Shown one piece after another: positions 1 to 5,841 of a stretch of 9,898 nucleotides of DNA; within the stretch, counting starts at the first letter, position 1; every line of letters begins with the position of its first letter. Source of the stretch: Pseudomonadota bacterium. GTDB lineage: Bacteria > Pseudomonadota > Gammaproteobacteria > UBA11654. Where the stretch lies: assembly GCA_029979325.1 (NCBI GenBank), contig JAPOHS010000037.1, positions 1 to 9,898 on the forward strand, in the 5' to 3' direction. The position numbers and the translations under genes were made by a program. Under the pieces are notes generated by a model. That model made no database searches and was not told where the DNA came from. It saw only the letters and a program-made list of their open reading frames with translations.

Positions 1-458
1 ACAGCCTCTTTAAGGATTGGAATATTATCTTCTACAGCTCGATTATTAAAAGCTTTCCAAACCATTTCTCTTGTGTTCCTGACATTACAGTTCTCAGATA
101 TTGCATTTACATCAGGATATGCCATTGTAATAATAAATTTTTCTTCATCTTCTAGTGGTGTGACGTGAAATGGCGTGGCAATACCATACCCAGCATTATT
201 CACAAGAATCTCGATGTCATAACCCCTTTCCTTTGTGGTTTGATAGATATGTCTTACAGACTCTTTGTTTGCTAAGTCGCTTGAAATGTAATCAGATGAG
301 ATATCAAATTCGTCAGATAGCTGCTTGCAACAATCTTGAAGATTTTGCTCATTTCTTGAAACCAAAAGAATATTGTATCCTCGTCCCGCAAGATCCTTAG
401 CAATCTCGAAACCTATCCCGGAAGATCCACCTGTAATTAGTGCATAAGTATTAGTCAT
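1..458 (-). CDS. SDR-family NAD(P)-dependent oxidoreductase, N-terminal part; visible C-terminal segment atypical; runs off the window
   Basis: The ATG at 458-456 opens a frame of 152 visible codons with no stop before the window edge. Residues 1-110 read as a classical short-chain dehydrogenase of the DltE-like group. The cofactor loop TGGSSGIG is at 9-16, a basic SRNE follows the second strand, an acidic D61 lies in the SSDL strand, and the NNAG motif is at 87-90. Such enzymes reduce or oxidise alcohols and ketones with NAD(P)H in the cytoplasm. After about residue 110 the expected Asn helix, catalytic Ser strand and approach to YxxxK are not recognisable. The sequence there (MAYPDVNAISENC, then RNTREMVWKAFNNRAVEDN) has no serine near the expected position, about 143. 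The gene lies 42 bp downstream of the flavoprotein gene on the same strand, so co-transcription is likely. The family call is firm for the N-terminal half. Whether this is an intact enzyme is doubtful. Confidence 0.8.
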   Translation of the reverse strand, partial: MTNTYALITGGSSGIGFEIAKDLAGRGYNILLVSRNEQNLQDCCKQLSDEFDISSDYISSDLANKESVRHIYQTTKERGYDIEILVNNAGYGIATPFHVTPLEDEEKFIITMAYPDVNAISENCNVRNTREMVWKAFNNRAVEDNIPILKEA

Positions 459-500
459 AGTTATTTTGTTAACCTCTTATTTAATTCTGCTCGTAATGAG

Positions 501-1130
501 CTACGGAATCAACCAGGATGATTGATGTTCTCCTGTTGTCCAATTATGAATGGCTCTTCTGTGGCCACTCTTTTTCAAATACAAAAACTCCATTGATTCA
601 AACTGAAAAACAAGTACGCAAAAATTTTCAAATCCATTTGTTGATTCGAAATCAAAAGTTGAAGGATCAAACCCGGAAGGATCATCAATTCTTGTGCCGG
701 GTGGTCCTCCAACAAAATAACATTCTTTTGACATCTCCTTTGATAGTTCCCAAGAGCCTTTGGTCACTTCATCCTTGTGATGAAGGTTCATTTTTCCGTC
801 AAATCGTATCTGAATTTTTAAATCTGGATCATAACCATGTATTGCAGCATGAGAATCCTTCTTGAGTTGCTCTATCTTTACTGACCTAAAATCTGTATGG
901 AACCTAATTAATCTTTTCTCAGGATCAAATTCTCTCAAAACCATCGTTCGAGTGGACACTCTATTTCCATCGAAGGTTGATAGGGTTGGAGTATGAAAAA
1001 GAGTGTGTCTATTTTTTGACGCAATTTCTAAAATACTGAAAGCTGCTTTCAGTGTTTGATCCAGTTCCAAATACTCATCTGGCAAATCAGAGAGGTTTAC
1101 ATATTTTTTGGTATGTTTATTTTGAGTCAT
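501..1130 (-). CDS. PNPOx-like FMN-binding split-barrel flavoprotein (Alr4036 type)
   Basis: This 209-residue cytoplasmic protein resembles pyridoxamine 5'-phosphate oxidase-like flavoproteins. Residues 61-66 (RTMVLR) and 79-85 (TDFRSVK) match the two FMN-phosphate-binding strands of the split barrel. The C-terminal stretch at 187-201 (EFLYL, then GHRRA) matches the conserved end of the family, in which an arginine pair lies near the flavin. The pattern 'FHTPTLSTFDGN...R..VLR' is typical of the Alr4036-type subgroup (PF12766) rather than true PdxH. The start is the ATG at 1130; the TTG one codon upstream is less likely. No clear Shine-Dalgarno is visible. A dimeric FMN protein that oxidises or reduces a small molecule is expected, and the true substrate is unknown for this subgroup. 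It probably heads a minus-strand unit with the SDR gene and is divergent from the MFS permease, with a 50-bp gap. Confidence 0.85.
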   Translation of the reverse strand: MTQNKHTKKYVNLSDLPDEYLELDQTLKAAFSILEIASKNRHTLFHTPTLSTFDGNRVSTRTMVLREFDPEKRLIRFHTDFRSVKIEQLKKDSHAAIHGYDPDLKIQIRFDGKMNLHHKDEVTKGSWELSKEMSKECYFVGGPPGTRIDDPSGFDPSTFDFESTNGFENFCVLVFQFESMEFLYLKKSGHRRAIHNWTTGEHQSSWLIP

Positions 1131-1180
1131 CAAAAGAAAATTTTAAGTACAATGATTTTATTATATTTCATTTAAAGAAT

Positions 1181-2755
1181 ATGAGCGAAAATCATTATCC
1201 AAAAGTTGGTGGTAAATCCGCAAAAATAGCCCTTGTGTTACTTGTGATTGTCTACATATTTAATTTTGTAGACAGACAAATACTATCGGTTCTAGCGGAA
1301 GAGATTAAGGCGGATCTTAATATCACTGACAGTGATTTGGGCTTCCTCTTTGGGACTGCATTTGCTGTTTTTTATTCTATTTTCGGGATACCTCTGGGTA
1401 AATTAGCAGATACTTGGTCCAGAAAGAATTTACTCAGCATCGGACTGGCACTATGGAGTTTAATGACTGCCTTGTCTGGTACAGCAAAATCTTTAACGGC
1501 CCTATCGGTATATCGAATAGGTGTCGGCATTGGAGAATCGACTGCCAGCCCATCTTCTTATTCAATTCTTTCAGATTATTTTTCTCCAAAAGTGCGGTCC
1601 ACAATCTTATCAATCTACTCAAGCGGAGTTTATTTGGGTGCTGGTATTGGGCTCTTTCTCGGTGGATGGATTGTCGAACTATGGACAGAAGCATACCCCG
1701 ATCCAAACCTCGCCCCCTTATCACTGAAAGGATGGCAAGCTGCATTCATATTGGTTGGCTTACCAGGTATTTTGCTTGCATTCTTCACCTGGAAAATCAA
1801 AGAACCTAAGCGGGGTGGAAGCGAGGGAATAGAATCTGTCATAACAGCTGATCCATTGACTGCACTCAAAGAGGAATTCATCGGTATCTCACCATTTGTT
1901 ATCTTTGCCTCAAACAATAAACTCAAAGCCACTATTATTAATCTTCTGATGGCAACCTTGATCAGCTCAACCTGTTTTTTGCTTTATAAACTAACAAACG
2001 ATCTGATCCAGTGGGTTGCATTTGGTTTGGGCGCTTATATTTTGAGTTGCTGGATTCAGGGGCTTAGATTTAGAGACCCGGTTACATTCAGTTTACTGTT
2101 CAAAACAAAATCTCTTTTATTCACTGTCATAGGATTCCCTTTCATATCTTTCGTGACATATTCAATTGCTGCATTTGGACCTGCTTTTTATATGCGTAAT
2201 TTTGGTATCACCGAGGGAGAAGTCGCAACAATACTTGGCCTCATTACAGCGTTAGCAGGAACATTGGGTGTGGTTCTTGGAGGCTACATTGGAGACCGTC
2301 TAAGAGAGAAACACATCAATGGAAGACTCTATGTTGGATTTGGTTTAATTGTGCTTGCTGTTCCAACAGCACTGGGAATGTTGTTTACAGAAAGTCTTAT
2401 GATGTCCTATATCTATTATTCTCTTTTTCAAATTGCCACACCGATGTGGGTTGGCATTGCACCGACAACAGTTTCTGATTTAGTGCTGCCAAGAATGAGA
2501 GGAGTAGCAGGTGCATACTATATCTTGATGGTTAGCATGTTGGGTCTCGCCTTAGGACCATATTCTATCGGGTATATTAGTGATTACTTCTTTTCTCTCG
2601 GGTATTCAGATGCTGTATCACTCAAGTATGCATTGGCATGGGGCCAATCGGCACTGTTGGTGACTATTGTGGCGCTCATTGGTGCTTGTTATTACCTTCC
2701 CAAAGAAGAACCAACAAAACTGGATCGAGCAAGAGAAATGGGTGAGCCTATCTAA
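1181..2755 (+). CDS. Spinster-like major facilitator superfamily permease
   Basis: This 524-residue inner-membrane transporter has NFVDRQ in TM1 (N28, D31, R32), the signature of Spinster-like MFS carriers. A motif A-like loop (GKLADTWSRKNLL) follows between TM2 and TM3. TM4-TM5 carry YRIGVGIGE and SYSILSDYF, with a second-half equivalent at GGYIGDRLREK. It is longer than the usual 420-450 residues. After TM6 (ending near WKIKEPKR) there is an insert of about 100 residues holding two extra hydrophobic segments, so about 14 helices are likely. The frame is open upstream to about 1052, but that part is antisense to the flavoprotein gene and has no family similarity. The ATG at 1181 gives the standard short basic N-terminus and was chosen, though only a weak AAAG precedes it. 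The substrate is not readable. In environmental bacteria this group often sits beside lipid, steroid or aromatic catabolism genes. Confidence 0.9.
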   Translation: MSENHYPKVGGKSAKIALVLLVIVYIFNFVDRQILSVLAEEIKADLNITDSDLGFLFGTAFAVFYSIFGIPLGKLADTWSRKNLLSIGLALWSLMTALSGTAKSLTALSVYRIGVGIGESTASPSSYSILSDYFSPKVRSTILSIYSSGVYLGAGIGLFLGGWIVELWTEAYPDPNLAPLSLKGWQAAFILVGLPGILLAFFTWKIKEPKRGGSEGIESVITADPLTALKEEFIGISPFVIFASNNKLKATIINLLMATLISSTCFLLYKLTNDLIQWVAFGLGAYILSCWIQGLRFRDPVTFSLLFKTKSLLFTVIGFPFISFVTYSIAAFGPAFYMRNFGITEGEVATILGLITALAGTLGVVLGGYIGDRLREKHINGRLYVGFGLIVLAVPTALGMLFTESLMMSYIYYSLFQIATPMWVGIAPTTVSDLVLPRMRGVAGAYYILMVSMLGLALGPYSIGYISDYFFSLGYSDAVSLKYALAWGQSALLVTIVALIGACYYLPKEEPTKLDRAREMGEPI

Positions 2756-2783
2756 ATTCATTTGTGATGATCTAAATACTTTT

Positions 2784-3263
2784 TTATTTTTTTATTTTCA
2801 ATCTAATATCAAAGTCATCAATTGGATATACAGTATGTTGCTCATGCACCTCTTTTACTTTTTTTAAAAGTTTCTCAGGCATCAGTGAAGCCTTTCTGGA
2901 ATGCATATCAATATGAACAACAAGTGTTTCAGAAATGGCTGATAATCGATTTTGGCTATCGAGCAAGACACCGACTATATGAATCACTTTCTCATTGAAA
3001 TCATGAATCCTAAAGATGGATCTTATCTCATCTCCCTCTAAAAACTCCCTCAGATATCTCAGACTGTCTTCGATTGCAAAGCATGAATATCCCGATTGAA
3101 AATAATCTTCATCAAAGCCAATCTCTTCAAATAAATCTCTGGAGTTCACATCAAAAGCTTGTAGATAATAAGCGACATTCATATGTCCGTTTTGATCACA
3201 CATATCACTGCTTACCGTCAGTGAAGGCGCTACATATGGAAAGATTTTTCTGAAAGTGGACAC
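2784..3263 (-). CDS. Hotdog-fold thioesterase family protein (4HBT/YbgC-like)
   Basis: This protein of 159 residues fits a single 4-hydroxybenzoyl-CoA thioesterase-type hotdog. Residues 20-33 contain DMCDQNGHMNVAYY, matching the family's 'D..GH.NN..Y' active-site loop with D23, H27 and N29. The strand-turn at 63-82 (AIEDSLRYLREFLEGDEIRS) is the usual 'Y.rE...GD.v' segment. The C-terminal part has 'R.AS.MPEKL', like the closing Arg-Pro segment of these enzymes. It is expected to hydrolyse an acyl-CoA thioester in the cytoplasm as a homo-oligomer; the chain specificity is unknown. The start is GTG at 3263. It is the first possible start, because an in-frame TAG lies four codons upstream, and AGGTGA precedes it by 12 bases. 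It follows the DUF4442 gene by 12 bp, so the two are probably co-transcribed. It ends 28 bp from the convergent MFS gene. Confidence 0.85.
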   Translation of the reverse strand: MSTFRKIFPYVAPSLTVSSDMCDQNGHMNVAYYLQAFDVNSRDLFEEIGFDEDYFQSGYSCFAIEDSLRYLREFLEGDEIRSIFRIHDFNEKVIHIVGVLLDSQNRLSAISETLVVHIDMHSRKASLMPEKLLKKVKEVHEQHTVYPIDDFDIRLKIKK

Positions 3264-3275
3264 GGTAAAAGGCTA

Positions 3276-3728
3276 TCACCTATTTTTTACATACATATTG
3301 ATTTTTGCAGTAAAAACAATTTGATCATTTGTGTCTTTTATTTCAACTGGTACAACGATCGTTCCTGTTTGGTTCCAGTCGATCTCAGACCCATCGGAGA
3401 CAGCCAAAAGGTTGGTTTCTGCTTTCTTCAAATACTCGACTGTCATTCCTGAAGGAATCCATTGCTTATCTCTGGGTAAAGAAGCTTCGATCATTAATCC
3501 ACCTGATAATTCGGCCATGTTGCACATCGCAATCGCGTGTACCGTTTTAATGTGATTTGTAACCGCCCTCCTCTTCTTAAGCTGAACTTCGCATCTATTT
3601 TTTTTAAGTAAAGTCACATGAGATTTTATCGAGAAAAAATATGGGGCATTCATGCAAACCATGAACGTAAAAATTCGACTGCCGAATGGCAAACCATTTA
3701 ATTTTTCAAATAAATCTAAAACTTTCAT
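3276..3728 (-). CDS. DUF4442 hotdog-fold protein (putative thioesterase)
   Basis: This 150-residue protein matches the DUF4442 branch of hotdog proteins. LPFGSRIF near 13-20 and the 'MNAPYF' stretch at 26-31 form the typical N-terminus. The core runs KKRRAVTNHIKTVHAIAMCNMAEL, with N58-H59, H64 and E73 where the family places its conserved polar residues. It continues into WIPSGMTVEYLKKAET at 90-105. It is likely a small cytoplasmic acyl-CoA thioesterase or acyl-binding protein; activity is not established for this subgroup. The start is the ATG at 3728, served by a strong AGGAGG at 3744-3739. An in-frame TTG 16 codons upstream was rejected because it precedes this ribosome site and overlaps the divergent gene. 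It is the first gene of a two-gene minus-strand unit with the 4HBT-like gene, and diverges from the foldase operon across only 36 bp. Confidence 0.85.
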   Translation of the reverse strand: MKVLDLFEKLNGLPFGSRIFTFMVCMNAPYFFSIKSHVTLLKKNRCEVQLKKRRAVTNHIKTVHAIAMCNMAELSGGLMIEASLPRDKQWIPSGMTVEYLKKAETNLLAVSDGSEIDWNQTGTIVVPVEIKDTNDQIVFTAKINMYVKNR

Positions 3729-3729
3729 C

Positions 3730-3758
3730 TTGTCATTGCCTCCTAAGAACTGGATTAT
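3730..3758 (+). promoter_or_regulatory. Candidate sigma70-type promoter for the envelope operon
   Basis: TTGTCA at 3730-3735 (5 of 6 to the -35 consensus) and GATTAT at 3753-3758 (4 of 6) are separated by 17 bp. A start 7 bases downstream would fall at the ATG at 3765, implying a nearly leaderless transcript. That fits the lack of a Shine-Dalgarno before this gene. An alternative -10, TATAGT at 3756-3761, has a poorer 20-bp spacer. AT-rich DNA yields such matches by chance, so this is only a candidate. Confidence 0.25.
3739..3744 (-). promoter_or_regulatory. Shine-Dalgarno site of the DUF4442 gene
   Basis: AGGAGG on the minus strand, 10 bases before the ATG at 3728. It decides the start of the DUF4442 gene, because it lies inside the longer TTG-initiated reading frame. 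Confidence 0.75.
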
Positions 3759-3764
3759 AGTCAG

Positions 3765-4610
3765 ATGAGTAATCAATCTAAGTTACTTCTTTTGGCATCT
3801 ATTATAGGCACATTTCTTGCCATCTATTCAATCGTGGATAGCAATAAAAATTTCTCATCTCTTCCCGATGATGTGATTGCAATTGTCAATGACAAAATAA
3901 TACCCTCAGAGAGATATCGGACTGTCATTCAATTAATTGAGAATGATAAAAGAAATGATTTAACAAAGGCTGACCGCAAAATGGCTTTGGATCGAATCAT
4001 TGAAGAAGAGCTTCTGGTCCAATATGCCTACCAGAATGGGTTTCTTGAAGCAGATGATCTTCTAAGAAAAAGCATTGTGAGATCAGTTGTAGACTCGATC
4101 GTTGAGCAGTCGGTATCAGTGATACCTGATGAAGATGAACTGCGGGACTTCTATCAAGATAATCTCCCAGTTTTCACTTTGTCTGAACAATATCGGGTTG
4201 TCATCTTCTCATCACAAAGCCTTTCAGATATCACAGCTGCAAAAGAGATTTGGCAAAAAAGCTATGATATTAAGAAACTAGAGATCGATATACCGAGCAT
4301 AAGACAGCTCGATATTCCTTCTGGCTTTATCTCCAAGTTAAAACTCGGAACATTAATTGGCCCGCTTCTCAGAGATGTCGTTCTATCACTTAAAACAGGA
4401 GAAACAAGCAAAATAATAGAAACCATCTATGGGCATACAATTGTCACCCTAGTAGATAAAAAAGATAAAATCATTCCTGAATATTCGGACATCAATGAAG
4501 TTGTTTTACAAGAATACAGAAGAAGACAGCGTGAAAAAATTCTTGAAGAATTACTAAGTGACCTGAAGAGACAGTCAGACATAGATATTAATAGCAGTCT
4601 TGCAGACTGA
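3765..4610 (+). CDS. Membrane-anchored SurA/PpiC-like peptidylprolyl isomerase-type foldase
   Basis: This protein of 281 residues has an uncleaved hydrophobic anchor at about 6-24, followed by a SurA-N-like helical region at about 34-125. That region includes 'VIAIVNDKIIPSERY', 'ALDRIIEEELLVQYAYQNG' and a helix ending at IPDEDELRDFY. A parvulin-like domain spans about 137-232, ending in 'LKTGETSKIIETIYGHTIVTLVDK', the normal close of a PpiC domain. A charged C-terminal helix completes the SurA/PpiD-type chaperone layout. It should face the periplasm and assist folding of exported proteins. The usual RHIL strand at the start of the parvulin domain reads YRVVI at 143-147, so the catalytic histidine is absent and chaperone activity without isomerase activity is plausible. 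It is the first gene of the four-gene plus-strand run. No ribosome site is evident. Confidence 0.8.
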   Translation: MSNQSKLLLLASIIGTFLAIYSIVDSNKNFSSLPDDVIAIVNDKIIPSERYRTVIQLIENDKRNDLTKADRKMALDRIIEEELLVQYAYQNGFLEADDLLRKSIVRSVVDSIVEQSVSVIPDEDELRDFYQDNLPVFTLSEQYRVVIFSSQSLSDITAAKEIWQKSYDIKKLEIDIPSIRQLDIPSGFISKLKLGTLIGPLLRDVVLSLKTGETSKIIETIYGHTIVTLVDKKDKIIPEYSDINEVVLQEYRRRQREKILEELLSDLKRQSDIDINSSLAD

Positions 4611-4616
4611 TCTCAA

Positions 4617-5822
4617 ATGAAGACATTTAATTCACTTTTGGTATCAATACTGCTCTTGATATCTTTTCAAGACGAGTCACTCGCTCATACAAAAAGTGTT
4701 TCTTACTCCACTTGGAATATCCAAGAGGATGAAATCATTCTTAATTTCACTGTCTCATCTAGGGAGATTACAAAACTCAGAGAATATCAAATCAACTATC
4801 CAAATCTGAATGAGAGCTTAGAGAGCCATCTGATTCAAAAGATTGATTCGGACCAGATCATATCAGAACCACTGATTAATGTTCTCAATACTGAAATTGG
4901 CACGACTGGCCTATCACTCAAGTTTAAAATCAATGAAGTTGAGAAATATATCTTTGATATGAATACTTTTTTCGATCAGATCCCAGGTCATATCCATTAT
5001 GCAAGGATTAATCATCATATGGGACAGATCAGAACACTTGTTCTGAATGAAAATAATCATGAAATCGTTTTTTTTACTCAAATTGATGAAGTTGCACAGC
5101 AAAATTGGTTTGATTCATTCAAACAATATATTGGACTTGGTTTTACACATATTCTTGAAGGCATTGATCACTTACTTTTCTTGCTTGCATTGCTTATTTT
5201 GTGTCAATCTCTTAAAAGTCTTGTTTTTGCAGCAACAGGATTCACCATAGGTCACAGTCTGACACTCGGTTTAGCCGCTTCAAATATTGTCATTCCTCAG
5301 GTTAATATCATTGAATCATTGATAGGATGGACCATCATCTTGGCGAGTATTGAATCAATTAATCTACCAAGACATGAGCTCAGAAAAATACAGTCAGGAG
5401 TTCTCTTAATTGTTATAGCTATGATCCTCCTAAGTGCTCTTAACATCAATGAATTAAAAATTGGCTTCATACTTGGGTTGGGTCTTTTGACGCTAGCAAT
5501 TTTGAAATTGAGCGAAGATCGTGAGCAGTCTGATAAGTTAAGACCCATGTTGGCGATCATCTTTGGAACCATTCATGGGTTTGGTTTTGCAAATATACTC
5601 AGTGAGATCAGCTTAGATAGAACAAATTTTTTGGTCTCACTATTGGGATTCAATATTGGAGTTGAGATTGGTCAGATACTAGTGCTTGTAATCATGTGGG
5701 GCTTGATGTCATTTCTTGCTAAAAAAATACTTATTAGCAATATGAAAAAGATAACTGGGTTAGTCTCTTCTATCTTATGTTCAATTGGTCTATATTGGTT
5801 TCTAACGCGTTTATTGGGGTAA
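4617..5822 (+). CDS. HupE/UreJ family membrane protein with exported N-terminal domain
   Basis: This 401-residue protein starts with a cleavable-type signal peptide (hydrophobic 6-17, likely cut after SLA at 21-23, leaving a mature N-terminal histidine). An exported beta-rich domain covers about 24-165. It is followed by a hydrophobic C-terminal half with about six to seven membrane helices. Family motifs are clear: HILEGIDHLLF with H178, D184 and H185, FTIGHSLTL with H213, and IHGFGFA with H320. HupE/UreJ proteins are linked to nickel or cobalt uptake, but the two-part, signal-peptide form is mostly uncharacterised. No hydrogenase or urease gene is in view, so the classical role is not supported here. 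Four histidines at 125-134 in the exported domain could bind metal. It begins 6 bp after the foldase gene and ends 19 bp before the DUF3604 gene, so co-transcription is almost certain. Confidence 0.85.
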   Translation: MKTFNSLLVSILLLISFQDESLAHTKSVSYSTWNIQEDEIILNFTVSSREITKLREYQINYPNLNESLESHLIQKIDSDQIISEPLINVLNTEIGTTGLSLKFKINEVEKYIFDMNTFFDQIPGHIHYARINHHMGQIRTLVLNENNHEIVFFTQIDEVAQQNWFDSFKQYIGLGFTHILEGIDHLLFLLALLILCQSLKSLVFAATGFTIGHSLTLGLAASNIVIPQVNIIESLIGWTIILASIESINLPRHELRKIQSGVLLIVIAMILLSALNINELKIGFILGLGLLTLAILKLSEDREQSDKLRPMLAIIFGTIHGFGFANILSEISLDRTNFLVSLLGFNIGVEIGQILVLVIMWGLMSFLAKKILISNMKKITGLVSSILCSIGLYWFLTRLLG

Positions 5823-5830
5823 ATTATTTT

Positions 5831-5836
5831 AGGGGA
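5831..5836 (+). promoter_or_regulatory. Shine-Dalgarno site of the DUF3604 gene
   Basis: AGGGGA, 5 bases before the ATG at 5842. It is the clearest ribosome site in the plus-strand operon, supports this start, and suggests strong independent translation of the large metalloprotein. Confidence 0.7.
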
Positions 5837-5841
5837 TACTT

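Noticed and set aside
170..400. Plus-strand open frame of 76 codons
   Set aside because: It lies wholly antisense to the SDR reading frame, which has clear family motifs. The plus-strand protein shows no domain or membrane pattern.
518..865. Plus-strand open frame of 115 codons
   Set aside because: It is antisense to the well-supported PNPOx-like gene and has no recognisable motif or ribosome site.
1162..1167. TATATT as a -10 element for the MFS gene
   Set aside because: No acceptable -35 lies 16-18 bp upstream, and such AT hexamers are expected by chance in this AT-rich gap.
1052..1180. Upstream extension of the MFS reading frame by 43 codons
   Set aside because: It is antisense to the flavoprotein gene, polar and unlike MFS N-termini. 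The ATG at 1181 gives the normal short N-terminus before TM1.
1414..1932. Several overlapping open frames on both strands inside the MFS gene
   Set aside because: They are shadows of the permease frame, with compositions rich in Arg, Trp and His that are typical of off-frame reading.
2756..2798. T-rich tract (2780-2798) between the convergent MFS and thioesterase genes as a possible terminator
   Set aside because: No stable GC-rich hairpin precedes it on the plus strand. Part of the tract simply encodes the lysine-rich end of the thioesterase on the minus strand.
3729..3776. TTG-initiated extension of the DUF4442 gene
   Set aside because: It would place the AGGAGG ribosome site inside the gene and overlap the divergent foldase start. 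The family normally begins near the ATG at 3728.
4617..5822. Reading the HupE-like gene as part of a hydrogenase or urease locus
   Set aside because: No hydrogenase, urease or maturation gene is visible on either side. The signal-peptide, two-domain form is widespread outside such loci.
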